Positions 12,477-21,489 of a stretch of 64,000 nucleotides of DNA are shown here, in pieces. Source of the DNA: Telmatactis stephensoni (taxonomy: Eukaryota; Cnidaria; Anthozoa; Actiniaria; Isophelliidae); assembly GCA_029948255.1 (NCBI GenBank), contig JALIZF010001708.1, forward strand, positions 310,001 to 374,000, written 5' to 3'. Within the stretch, counting starts at the first letter, position 1. Every line of letters starts with the position of its first letter. Below the pieces are notes generated by a model that did no database searches, was not told where the DNA came from, and saw only the letters and a program-made list of their open reading frames with translations. A program made the position numbers and the translations under genes.

Positions 12477-12697
12477 CCCTATTTATACAGTGAGTTGATT
12501 CATTGTTTTGTCCCGTAGGAGGTAATTCCTTCAGGTGTTTCTTATTTGACTGCGGTAATGCAGTGGATGGCGGTAGTGCTGTCTGTCCCCTATTTATACA
12601 GTGAGTTGATTCATTGTTTTGTCCCGTAGGAGGTAATTCCTTCGGGTATTTCTTGTTTGACTGCGGTAATGCAGTGGATGGCGGTAGTGCTGTCTGT
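12477..12697 (+). repeat. Two tandem copies of a 111-bp unit in the retrotransposon leader
   Basis: CTATTTATACAGTGAGTTGA starts at 12479 and again at 12590 with the rest of the unit (GGAGGTAATTCCTTC, GCAGTGGATGGCGGTAGTGC) nearly identical. A partial third GGAGGTAATTCCTTCGGGTG lies at 12434. The repeat creates a spurious Pro-rich frame on the minus strand. Confidence 0.85.
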
Positions 12698-12905
12698 CTT
12701 GTGGAATATTCCACTAGTTGGGGTATCTTTCTTTTAAGATTTTGTTGGCTATTCAAGAAAACTTTTAGCGTCAACCTTGTTGTTGACAGGTTTTTCTTTG
12801 CCATTTGTTGTATGTGTTTATTTTGTCCATGACTCGCTGTTCCAGTTTCTCCAATTTGATAACATTTTTGTTACTTTGGTTCTGCCATTTGCCCTTCTGT
12901 TGCAG

Positions 12906-14054
12906 ATGTCTTCACGACGGTCATCACGCATCAGACGACCTTCTGCTGTACCAGTTGAGGTAGTGGGAAGCCACCAATCAAAGAGAAAAAGATCTGGGCC
13001 AACTGTCAGGTCAACTGTGGAGTCTCCTATCACTCAGGTGGATTGGCAACTTCCCACAGGTGTTGTGGATCGTATTGTCGACAAAGTTGTCAATGAAGTC
13101 ACGAGACGTTTGTCTCCCATTGTTCCATCAACTAGCTCTACCCAGAGTGTTAATGCTACCACCAGCACACAGTCCACTGAAGTGCCACTTACAGCTTCGG
13201 TTATCACAACAACTCCAGTACCGGCAAGCCCACAAAGCAGCGAGCCACTGGTCGTGACATCACAAGAACCACTGACTCAGTCTACACTGGTGAATGGATC
13301 ATTGGCCGCCGTGCAAGGAACACTCACAGGTATGCCCACTAGTTCTATTGGTTCACCGGAGGTTCCTCAATCAATCTTTACCTCGCCAAGTTTGGCAATT
13401 GACTCCCGCATATCGGACAAATTGAGAAACAAGATTTGGAACAATGATTATTTCGATATCAGCCTTTTATTGAGCAATCCTGTTGTTGATGAAAAGTATC
13501 AGCTTACTGTCCGGAATTCTTCTAATGATAGCTCTCCAGCCATATGCATTGAACCGGCAAGTAAATCTAAGAAACATCTTTCAATTGAGACCTGGATAAG
13601 TTGTTTTCATATATTTGTGGGTGTTTATTGTCGGCGTTACCCGTCTGAGGCCCCTGCCCTCATGAAATACGGGGAGGTGGTGCAGGACTTAGCAGCTAGA
13701 GGCCACAACTGGCGTTTTTACGATGAAAATTTCAGGTTTTTGAGGCAGTCTCAGCCTGCAACCTTCCCTTGGTCAAATATACATTGGGAATTGTGGATGC
13801 GATCACACCAGGCAGTCCACAAAGGGCCTACTCAGCCCATTTCCAGCAAGTCAGTTTATGACAACCCTCCCAGAGGGTATTGTTTTAAGTTTACAAAGGG
13901 TGCCGATTGTGCAGGTTGCAGGTATAAGCATTTGTGTTTTAAGTGTGAGAAGCCTCATTATCCTAAGTCTTGTACTTTTCGTTCCCAAAGTAAACCCTAT
14001 AAGTCATCCTCCCAGAATGCTAAGCCCTCCACCACCAGTGACAAAACCAAGTAA
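12906..14054 (+). CDS. Gag-like protein of the Ngaro-like element
   Basis: ATG at 12906 gives 382 residues. The N-terminus is basic (MSSRRSSRIRRP), followed by a Ser/Thr-rich linker, a conserved central part (about residues 160-310; LRNKIWNNDYFDISLLL and WISCFHIFVGVY) and a C-terminal Cys/His cluster at about 325-357 (CAGCRYKHLCFKCEKPHYPKSC read as CxxC, H, CxxC, H, C). This architecture matches DIRS-group ORF1 proteins, thought to bind element RNA. I chose 12906 because it follows a splice acceptor and because upstream codons in frame encode only hydrophobic leader without family likeness. It overlaps the RT frame by 38 nt. Confidence 0.75.
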   Translation: MSSRRSSRIRRPSAVPVEVVGSHQSKRKRSGPTVRSTVESPITQVDWQLPTGVVDRIVDKVVNEVTRRLSPIVPSTSSTQSVNATTSTQSTEVPLTASVITTTPVPASPQSSEPLVVTSQEPLTQSTLVNGSLAAVQGTLTGMPTSSIGSPEVPQSIFTSPSLAIDSRISDKLRNKIWNNDYFDISLLLSNPVVDEKYQLTVRNSSNDSSPAICIEPASKSKKHLSIETWISCFHIFVGVYCRRYPSEAPALMKYGEVVQDLAARGHNWRFYDENFRFLRQSQPATFPWSNIHWELWMRSHQAVHKGPTQPISSKSVYDNPPRGYCFKFTKGADCAGCRYKHLCFKCEKPHYPKSCTFRSQSKPYKSSSQNAKPSTTSDKTK

Positions 14055-15156
14055 GGTGCCAACACCAATCAATGTTGAAAGGTTGCATTTATTACTCGCT
14101 GGCTACAACCCATCCATTTCTGAGCAGCTTATTAATGGTTTTCAGTATGGTTTTTACATACATCATGAGGGTTTACGTTTACCTAGTAATGCTAATAACT
14201 TATTGTCTGCTTTTGAGAACCCTGAAGCAGTTGATATTAAGATCGCAAAAGAGCTTGATGCTGGTCGGATTGCTGGACCATTTCGTGTACCCCCTTTATC
14301 GGATTTTCGTGTATCCCCCTTAGGGGTAGTGCCTAAGAAAACTCCAGGGGAATTTCGATTAATTCATCATTTGTCCTATCCCCGGGGAACGTCAGTTAAT
14401 GATGGTATACCAGACTATTATGCTAGTGTTTCTTATGCATCTGTAACTGATGCCATTCAGCTAATCCGATCGGCTGGCCAAGGGTGTTTTTTAAGCAAAA
14501 CAGATATTAAGAATGCATTCAGGATAATTCCAGTAAACCCTCAGGATTATAATCTTCTTGGAATGAAATGGAGAGACCATTTCTTTTATGATAAGTGCAT
14601 GCCTATGGGCTGTTCCAGTTCGTGTCGCACCTTTGAATTATTTAGCACTGCATTGGAATGGGTTGCACGCCATGAGCTGAAAATTGATTATATCATTCAC
14701 CTGCTTGATGATTTCCTCATTGTCGCTCCCTCAGACAAATTGTGTCAAGCTCAACTGCAGCTATTTGTAGACATTTGTTCTTACCTTGGAGTTCCCATAG
14801 CACCAGAAAAGACATGTGGTCCAGCCACAACTCTTTCATTTGCAGGCATAGAATTAGATTCTGTAAGGATGGAGGCTCGCTTGCCAATTGATAAGATCAC
14901 AAAGTGCAGAACCATGATTTCTGATTTTCTTAAGCGGAAAAAGGTAACATTGAAAGAGATACAGTCTTTGACTGGCCTTTTGAACTTCGCATGTTCCGTT
15001 ATTCAACCAGGTAGAGCCTTCTTGCGCAGACTTATTGATCTTACCATTGGTGTGCAGTCTCCTTTCCACTATATTCGTCTAACAAATGAGGTTAAGGCTG
15101 ATTTGAGAGTTTGGGAGGAATTCCTTGTAGAGTTTAATTGCTTTCTTTCTCAGTGA
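14017..15156 (+). CDS. Reverse transcriptase of the Ngaro-like element
   Basis: From ATG 14017 the frame gives 379 residues in a different phase from Gag, so reinitiation or frameshifting is needed. RT motifs: FRLIHHLSYP, SKTDIKNAFR (motif A Asp at about residue 163), MGCSSSCRTFE, and IHLLDDFLIV (catalytic Asp pair at about 231-232, in the LDDF form usual for DIRS elements), then the thumb-like LTGLLNFACSVIQPGRAFLRRL. It reads element RNA into DNA. The frame ends at TGA 15154-15156, exactly where the RNase H domain starts in another frame, so a small indel has separated the two. Confidence 0.85.
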   Translation: MLSPPPPVTKPSKVPTPINVERLHLLLAGYNPSISEQLINGFQYGFYIHHEGLRLPSNANNLLSAFENPEAVDIKIAKELDAGRIAGPFRVPPLSDFRVSPLGVVPKKTPGEFRLIHHLSYPRGTSVNDGIPDYYASVSYASVTDAIQLIRSAGQGCFLSKTDIKNAFRIIPVNPQDYNLLGMKWRDHFFYDKCMPMGCSSSCRTFELFSTALEWVARHELKIDYIIHLLDDFLIVAPSDKLCQAQLQLFVDICSYLGVPIAPEKTCGPATTLSFAGIELDSVRMEARLPIDKITKCRTMISDFLKRKKVTLKEIQSLTGLLNFACSVIQPGRAFLRRLIDLTIGVQSPFHYIRLTNEVKADLRVWEEFLVEFNCFLSQ

Positions 15157-15631
15157 GCAATGGTACAATTCAGAGTCACTGAATTTGTACACAGATGCAT
15201 CTGGTGCTTTAGGTTTTGGTGCCATTTTTGGTCAAAAATGGTGCTATGGGTCCTGGCCAGTGTCTTGGTCTTCTTATAACATTGCTGTTTTAGAATTTTT
15301 TCCCATAGTTCTTAGTTTGTTTTTGTGGGGGAGCTACATGAAGAATCATTGTATCCTATTTTTTACCGACAATGAAGCCCTTGTACATGTTATTAACAAG
15401 CAGTCTTGCAGAGATCCACAACTGATGTTTTTTGTGAGGAAACTCGTTTTGATCTGCTTGAAATATAATATTTTATTCAAGGCTAAACATGTACGAGGGG
15501 TTCACAACGGATTAGCAGATTCCTTATCTCGCCTACAGATCCAAAAGTTTATGAGCTTGGCTCCACCCTCCATGGACCAAATCCCTACACCAATTCCCAG
15601 TCATCTCCAGCCACAGAATTGGCAGGTTTAG
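15155..15631 (+). CDS. RNase H domain of the Ngaro-like element (frame-shifted from RT)
   Basis: The frame opens at EQWYNSESLNLYTDASG and holds the four acidic positions of RNase H: YTDAS, LEFFPIVLSL, FFTDNEAL and NGLADSLSR. In intact relatives this is fused to RT and degrades the RNA strand of the hybrid. The separation by a shift at about 15150-15156 looks like a mutation. The end overlaps the recombinase frame. Confidence 0.8.
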   Translation, partial: EQWYNSESLNLYTDASGALGFGAIFGQKWCYGSWPVSWSSYNIAVLEFFPIVLSLFLWGSYMKNHCILFFTDNEALVHVINKQSCRDPQLMFFVRKLVLICLKYNILFKAKHVRGVHNGLADSLSRLQIQKFMSLAPPSMDQIPTPIPSHLQPQNWQV

Positions 15632-16533
15632 TAACTCACTTGATTCAGTCCAGCCTTCAGCCTTCCTCAATCCCCACATACAAGCGGGCTTGGAAGCTGT
15701 TTTACCAATTCCTTGCAAATACTTTTCCTGGTAGCAGTACAGCGCTCCCCTTCTCACCGCCTACTATTGCTCTGTTTATTGCTTACCTTTTTGATTGCAA
15801 CTATGGCCCTTCCACAGTGAACACCTACATATCTGCAATAGGTTATTGTCATAAATTAAGTGGTTATTCTGATCCTACCAAAAGTTTTTTCATCATTCAG
15901 ATGCTTAAGGGGTATGGGAAAGTTGGTTTGCGGCTTGATACCAGACTTCCCATTACATTGCCTGTACTACATAGAGTGGTCGAGGCAGCAAATCACCTAC
16001 GGGACTCAGAGTATAACACATGTTTATTTCAGGCAATGTGCTTGTTTGCATTTTTTGCATTCTGTAGAGTGGGTGAAATCACAGCCTCTAAAGATAGGAA
16101 TGCTATTTCCATCGATCAGGTTTCCAAATTAATAAATGCGTCTAACAAAGTTGAGGCTATTAAGATAACCTTTTTCAATTACAAACATAGTTACAACCAG
16201 CGACCTTTTTCATTAGTAGTAACACGTCAGAGTTGTTTCTGCCCGGTTCAATACCTTCTGCAATATCTTGAACGGCGCGGTGTGGGTGCAGGGCCTCTTT
16301 TTCAGTTACCCAATGGGTCACCTGTTCCTAGATCAATTTTTACTGATAAGCTGGCCATTGCCATAAGGTATTGTGGTTTGGACCCTTCCAGGTATAAGGG
16401 CCATAGTTTTCGTATCGGAGCTGCCTCAGCTGCGGCTGAAAAGGGGATGTCTGATGCGCAGATAAGGTCCATGGGGCGATGGAAGTCCAATGCTTTTGTA
16501 AAGTATATCCGTATCCAGTCTATGGCCAACTAA
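15619..16533 (+). CDS. Tyrosine recombinase of the Ngaro-like element
   Basis: The frame runs to TAA at 16533. It is open upstream to about 15487, with no ATG before the conserved start of the domain (ELAGLVTHLIQSSLQPSS), so translation probably comes by frameshift or reinitiation from the overlapping RNase H frame. The N-terminal SAM-like part binds DNA (STYKRAW-type helix, NTYISAIGYCHKLSG). Catalytic residues counted from 15619: Arg150 (FCRVGEIT), His262 and Arg265 (GHSFRIGAASAAA), Trp288 (GRW) and Tyr296 (VKYIR). It integrates a circular DNA intermediate in this element class. All key residues are present. Confidence 0.88.
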   Translation: MAGLVTHLIQSSLQPSSIPTYKRAWKLFYQFLANTFPGSSTALPFSPPTIALFIAYLFDCNYGPSTVNTYISAIGYCHKLSGYSDPTKSFFIIQMLKGYGKVGLRLDTRLPITLPVLHRVVEAANHLRDSEYNTCLFQAMCLFAFFAFCRVGEITASKDRNAISIDQVSKLINASNKVEAIKITFFNYKHSYNQRPFSLVVTRQSCFCPVQYLLQYLERRGVGAGPLFQLPNGSPVPRSIFTDKLAIAIRYCGLDPSRYKGHSFRIGAASAAAEKGMSDAQIRSMGRWKSNAFVKYIRIQSMAN

Positions 16534-16544
16534 GTCTTATGTAT

Positions 16545-17076
16545 AGTGACAGGCAGGGGCTGTCACTTGAAAATTTTTCTCTTTATTCAAAGTCGGATTC
16601 GCAAGGGCAGCCGACTTGTTTTTGCATTAATGTACTTGATAATATAGATTAAATTCCAGAGCCTTGAAGTGCTCATGATTGATTAGCAAGGGCAGCAATC
16701 ATGGGACACTTCATCTCTTTACAACTGAGTCTGATTAGCAAGGGCAGCAGTCTCAGCAACAAGGAATTTAAGTTGCATGATCTAATTGCGTATACATTGG
16801 GTAGTGGTTCATAGTTTTTCTATTTCTGATCAGCAAGGGCAGCAGAGATAGAGGAGCTATGTCTCGACACCAATTTAAATATGTTATTATTCACTTGAAT
16901 GCTGCTTTCCTTTGGGTGGGGTTTGCTTCATTTTGTCACGTTAATGAAGCTTTGGCGTGTTTTAGCCCCCACCTTCACTGGGGCTAACTTCTTTCTAATC
17001 AAAATTGTAAATAGAGGTGTTAACCTCAGTTTTTATCTTTGTATATTAAAGCGGCTAGGGGCATTACCCCCTAGCC
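16545..17076 (+). repeat. Array of hairpins, four with a shared 14-nt loop
   Basis: Four hairpins carry the loop ATTAGCAAGGGCAG (one base varies in two copies): 16590-16617, 16674-16703, 16725-16756 and 16820-16851. Each sits on a different 7-9 bp stem. A fifth at 16545-16567 has loop GCAGGGG. Four ordinary hairpins follow: 16925-16950, 16962-16987, 17014-17027 and 17053-17076. The array begins 12 nt after the recombinase stop and is probably the 3' functional end of the element. Confidence 0.85.
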
Positions 17077-17080
17077 AATT

Positions 17081-18690
17081 TACTCCAATTTACGAGTTGT
17101 TATTTGTTGGGCCTCCAGTAAACGAGCTACAGGAAAGCAGCATGTTTTTGGGTGGTCTTATAATGGGAAAACATAAAGAAATATATTGTCCATGAGTTCA
17201 CAATGTTGGAAGATTAGATCTGAGCATTTCATATAGCACATCTTTGTATGTACAAGGTTTAATGCACTTGTCATTGGTTTCCCCCTGAGGGGTAAGGGCC
17301 AATATGTGGTGGCACTAGACTTTTGTGGGAACTTTCTCAAAATTCCCAGTGGTTGGAAATTGTTAACTGAAAGATGAAAGTGATATCAGTTCGGTCAGTG
17401 ATATTGTCAGTCCTTATGCCTATGTTTATGAGAAGGGAAAAAAGTCTGAAGCAGATGGCTAGCACTTATTGCATGTTTTCTATATTAAAGTTAGCTCAGT
17501 TCATATCAATAGTTTTAATATGTGTATGTTGCATTAAGTTGTTCCAGCTGGCCTTTAATATCAATGTAATAAGAACAGAAGTGAACTGCTGTGACTTCAA
17601 TTTGCATTTGTGGCTTTAAATACTTTCTTAGTCTATAAATTCCCATTTTGCTTGATGATTTTCCATCAATTTCACTTGGTTCGCGTCAGTAACTCTGTCA
17701 AGGCATTTAGGTTTATGACAAACCGGTGTGTTCACTAACTGTACAGAAATCCATGATCATATTGATATTTGATTTTCGAGAAAATGACAAATTTGTGGCT
17801 AGAGCCATAATTTTATCTTTCAGTTTCACATGTAATATAGACTGTATTTTCTACTCCACAAGGCAGATGGAAAGATATAAATTATAAATAATTAGATCAT
17901 GCTGTAAGTCAAGATATATTTTCAATTTATAAAATTTGTGCTGTACAGCAATATCTTTAGGTGTTTTAATTAGAAGTGTTGAGAACATATATATTTGAGT
18001 TTTGCTAACCATAGAGACACTGAGCATCACATGAAAAATTGTTTAGCTCTTTTAACAAAAAAATTCATTTTTCTTTTACAAAAATTTGACTTTTTTTAAA
18101 TTTTACTTCTCATTTAACAATTTTTTATCAACAAATGCAATTTGTGTTATATGTATTATGAAAGAAGAACTCATAAGCTTTAATTTGATGTGTACATTGT
18201 GCTATGGTGGGTAAAAGTGATTGAATGAAGATTCGCTTTTAGTTGTAACCTTTAGTTAAGTGCAAAAATAAATAGAGAATATTAGAAATTAGACCTTTAA
18301 GGTCTTGAATTGTAAGCAAAGTTTATATAGGGGAATGGTTATGAAATCCAACAATTTTTGTTGTTGTAGGTCTGTTCATATTTTTTGGCCTTGACTGAAA
18401 AAACACAATAGTTGTTTACTCCGCACTGAGAATTTTAACCAATAGAAACGTGTTGGTTATGTAACTCATGCATATTGTATGAGCACACACACACAAAAAA
18501 AGGTTTTGCATGGTTATGGACCTTCCAACCTAAATCTTGGCATCTTTGTTTGCTCCTTTGATGTTTGCCGGGAATCCTAACCATTCCACTTTATTAACAA
18601 TGTTGTAAGCATGGACCATTTCAATACAAGAGTGTACATTTGCAACTATAATTATGTCTTACAGGAAATTGACTTTGGATCATGCTATTT
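17081..18690. other. Non-coding stretch, no gene recognised
   Basis: AT-rich, with oligo-A and oligo-T runs around 18060-18130 and a CA-type run near 18485. Short frames show no motifs. Confidence 0.4.
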
Positions 18691-18693
18691 AGA

Positions 18694-18850
18694 GGTTAAC
18701 GCACACAGCGAGTGAATTATCGGGATTTATCTTCACGAGTTTGCTAACAATGAACGAGAAATTTTATTAAAATGAGAAAATTTCGAGTTCATTGTTAGTT
18801 AACGAGTGAAGATAAATCCCGATAATTCACGAGCAAAGAGTGCGTTAACC
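18694..18850. mobile_element. Palindromic fold-back repeat
   Basis: GGTTAACGCAC at the left pairs with GTGCGTTAACC at the right, and inside this TTATCGGGATTTATCTTCAC pairs with GTGAAGATAAATCCCGATAA. The centre is AT-rich. It abuts the TIR element that follows, so the two may be one composite. Confidence 0.6.
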
Positions 18851-20006
18851 TTTTTATTATTCAATTTGAATACACTGCAGAAGCAGGCTAAAACTGTCAG
18901 TCGGCATCGAAGATCACTAGAAATAACTCACGTCACTCAAAATAGTAAGGCTTAATTCAAAATTAGTTTAATAGCATTTGGTAATTTTAACAATACAAAA
19001 TAAACCTTTCAGAAGAAAACTAGGAGAAAAGTATTGTGATACAAGAAGTCACAAGAACTTTAGATTAAAGATAATAAACGAGTTCTCAGAATCCATGCTT
19101 ACAACTTGCTTGGTAAAATTGAAATCGTCCATAAGTCTTATAAACAAAGAACTCAGACTTTTTTGGATCGTTAAAAGTGATTCAGCACTGAGTCCTAGAA
19201 CTCAGTAAGTGAAAGGTCTAGAAAATTATCGCTGGAGTTTTGGATATAGGTTTAATCTGGCGACTTACGGTTGAAACGCTGCTAAACCTTGGTGCATGAA
19301 GCCGGGAAGAAGTAGACAAGCTGAAGGCTGAAGTACTCGTTCGGCGTTTTCTTCGATTCCTGATAAAATTTCTTTACCCCATCTGAGAGAAGTTGCAGGG
19401 AAAGGATTTCCAGATTTTCTGTTGGATATTTTTTGGATAGCCAGTCTAAAAAACAAAAATTATAATGATGAATTTGCAAAGCCGGCGAATAGTGTTTTGA
19501 CAAAAACAACACGCCAAAAATTAAACTGAATACGGTTTGAATGAAAGTTAGAACTTCGTAAGCTTACCGTTAAAAACAGACAGACTTGTGGCGACAGACT
19601 TTCTAAACTTTCTATGAGATAGGTTTTGGATAACTAGTCTAAAAAACAGTAAATATTAAGATGAATTTGAAAAGCCGGCGAACTCTGTTCAGTTTAAGCT
19701 GTTGAAATGTTGATCTCCGTAAGCTCCAAAAACGTCAATGAAATTGAGTTTACCTTCAAAACAGGCACGCTAAGCAGTTTTAAGTATGCTCGTTGATCTT
19801 CTCTTTTTCGAAATATCCTCAAATTTATCACCAGGAACATTTTTTCTTTCCAACTATGATTTATTGCCATGATTTGTCTATGATTAATTCACGGAAGTTA
19901 TTGCATAATGACGTGTTGTCACGTCATAACAACGCGTCACGTGGTACAAACTGACCAACCAGAAAATCAGAATTTGTACAGTGTATGAAAATTGAATAAT
20001 AAAAGG
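18849..20006. mobile_element. TIR element with internal duplication
   Basis: The left end CCTTTTTATTATTCAATTTG and its inverted partner near 19979-20006 give about 27-bp TIRs with one or two mismatches. The interior holds two diverged direct copies of an 80-bp segment (about 19421-19500 and 19614-19690) sharing CCAGTCTAAAAAACA and AAAGCCGGCGAA. No coding frame is convincing, so it is probably non-autonomous. Confidence 0.5.
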
Positions 20007-20145
20007 TATTAAGGTACAATAAATATGAATATGGTTTAATAAAAAAAACAATAATTTATTTAATTAACTGTAACTTATTTGAAATGAGATTTTGAAGATC
20101 CTCAGAAGTATCAGTGTATGGTGTATTGAATGAAATTCATTAATA

Positions 20146-20307
20146 AGTAATCATACAGTTTCAAGTTCAATTTGGAATTAATGTGCACTTGTGACTTTTT
20201 AAAAATGGTGAAATTGCACTCGCCAAAGCAGCTCATGCAATTTCACTTTGTTGAAAAAGTCAGTCATGCAAGTTAATTCTAAACTGATCTTGAAACGTAT
20301 GATTACC
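20146..20307. mobile_element. Palindromic MITE
   Basis: The inverted ends TAATCATACAGTTTCAAG and CTTGAAACGTATGATTA enclose a second inverted pair (CTTTTTAAAAATGG/TGTTGAAAAAGTC and GAAATTGCAC/GCAATTTCAC). Non-coding. Confidence 0.5.
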
Positions 20308-20984
20308 TATATACAATATTTTTTATAATAGTGTATATTTGTAACCATGTATCTTTCAGGAAATGGGCATTTACATCATGCCATTTAAAAACAAGTGTGA
20401 AGGAATACATTTAAATATGGTTTAATAAAATGTCAGTAATAATTTCATTTTTGAAGGTTAATTTTAAATAACAGCTCATTGACATTTTATCAGTATTAAA
20501 CTTTCTGGCTTATAGCCAGGATACTCAACAGAAAAAATCAACTCGAGAGACCCAAAGATATGACTAATAGAACAAAGGCATCCTAAATTACTCTTACTAG
20601 TGATGTTAATCTTATAGTAAATTTACCTCATTATAAATGAGTAAGTGTCAATGCAAATAAGCCCAGTTCAAGGTTCCATTGTTGAAATTAGATGCTGATG
20701 CTTGTGGTTGGTAAAAGAGGTTGTGCGGACTGTGGACTGCCTGCAGATACAGGTGTGGATTGTGGTGCAAAGCATTCCATTTCAAATCAAAAATTACATT
20801 GTTGACCTTTTTCTTAGCAATAGCCAAGTTGCGACCAGAAAACTGTCGTAATGTAGACTCAAGCGATTTTACAAAGGTACTGATGAAATCGTTTCAATTT
20901 TCCACATTTGGCTGACCAATTGCAAGTGGCAGAGGAGTCTGCAGGCATTTTATGGCTTCTTTCTTAAAGATCCAGTTTTACCTA
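20308..20984. other. Non-coding stretch, no gene recognised
   Basis: No coding or structural signal found apart from scattered AT-rich sequence. Confidence 0.4.
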
Positions 20985-21170
20985 ATTCAATAATAATAAC
21001 AATAATAATAATAATTAACACTGGAAATATTGAAAGATCATCACGGATATGTAAGCAATTTAGGCAATTGCTTTTAGAAAAGCCCGAAAAAAATTCGGGG
21101 CTTCAACGGGATTCGAACCCATGACCTTTGCGATACCGGTGCAATGCTCTGCCAACTGAGCTATGAACCC
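20985..21170 (-). mobile_element. tRNA-headed SINE
   Basis: On the minus strand the unit starts with a tRNA-like head (21170-21098), then a body with two small hairpins (CCCGAA...TTCGGG and GCAATT...AATTGC) and ends in an ATT-type microsatellite (21015-20985), typical of SINE 3' tails. SINEs are transcribed by RNA polymerase III and copied by LINE enzymes. The body is repeated exactly at 21264-21369. Confidence 0.7.
21098..21170 (-). tRNA. tRNA-like SINE head, Thr(GGT)-like
   Basis: The 73-nt segment folds as a cloverleaf: acceptor GGGTTCA/TGAAGCC with one G-G mismatch, D arm GCTC..GAGC with box A-like TAGCTCAGTTGGCAGAGC, anticodon loop CCGGTAT (anticodon GGT, but position 33 is C rather than T), and a T arm with box B GGTTCGAATCCC. 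The mismatches and the attached body make it a SINE promoter head rather than a working tRNA gene. Confidence 0.6.
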
Positions 21171-21263
21171 ACATATGTTGGGAGCAGGCCATTTTGTTGG
21201 GTTCATAGTATACCACATAGGAATGTAAATGTATATGGATATGGATTGATCCGCGGTAATGGA

Positions 21264-21369
21264 ACTGGAAATATTGAAAGATCATCACGGATATGTAAGC
21301 AATTTAGGCAATTGCTTTTAGAAAAGCCCGAAAAAAATTCGGGGCTTCAACGGGATTCGAACCCATGAC
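21264..21369 (-). repeat. Second, identical 106-bp SINE segment
   Basis: Identical by eye to 21020-21125 at an offset of exactly 244 bp, from ACTGGAAATATTGAAAGATC to the box-B region, but the rest of the tRNA head is missing. Confidence 0.8.
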
Positions 21370-21489
21370 ATAACACTGACTTACCAAAGTGAAGGTGAAC
21401 AGTGAAATGGGTAGAGTTATTTAGGATGCTCTGCTCATTGATGGGTTAAGAAATCACTGAAAAAAATAAACCAAAGCAAACGTCTATAG

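Larger units (their letters stand above)
11610..12905 (+). other. Putative intron spanning the SGNH ORF
   Basis: A strong donor CCAG|GTAAGAA (GT at 11610) and a strong acceptor, a long pyrimidine tract then TTGCAG ending at 12905, directly precede the Gag ATG at 12906. Splicing would place the leader immediately at the Gag start and delete the SGNH frame. This is inferred from splice-site sequence only. Confidence 0.4.
11400..17080 (+). mobile_element. DIRS/Ngaro-like tyrosine-recombinase retrotransposon
   Basis: The order is SGNH hydrolase, Gag-like zinc-finger protein, RT, RNase H, tyrosine recombinase, then a hairpin-rich 3' region. RT, RNase H and a tyrosine recombinase with no DDE integrase define the DIRS order. 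Absence of a visible adenine methyltransferase, plus the SGNH protein, points to the Ngaro branch. The split direct repeats expected at Ngaro ends were not found by eye, so both limits are approximate. The copy is nearly complete but carries one in-frame stop (SGNH) and one frame break (RT/RNase H). Confidence 0.8.

Noticed and set aside
12418..12804. 128-codon minus-strand ORF with repeated Pro/Ser motifs
   Set aside because: It is the antisense translation of the 111-bp tandem repeat in the retrotransposon leader.
11400..17400. Split direct repeats of a Ngaro element
   Set aside because: I compared both flanks by eye and found only short shared words such as GGGGCTAA, not enough to call repeats.
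16899..17619. Two plus-strand ORFs of about 80-100 codons after the hairpin array
   Set aside because: The first is made of hairpin sequence and neither has a family motif.
21098..21170. Functional tRNA-Thr gene
   Set aside because: C at position 33, acceptor and stem mismatches and the attached SINE body and tail argue for a SINE head.
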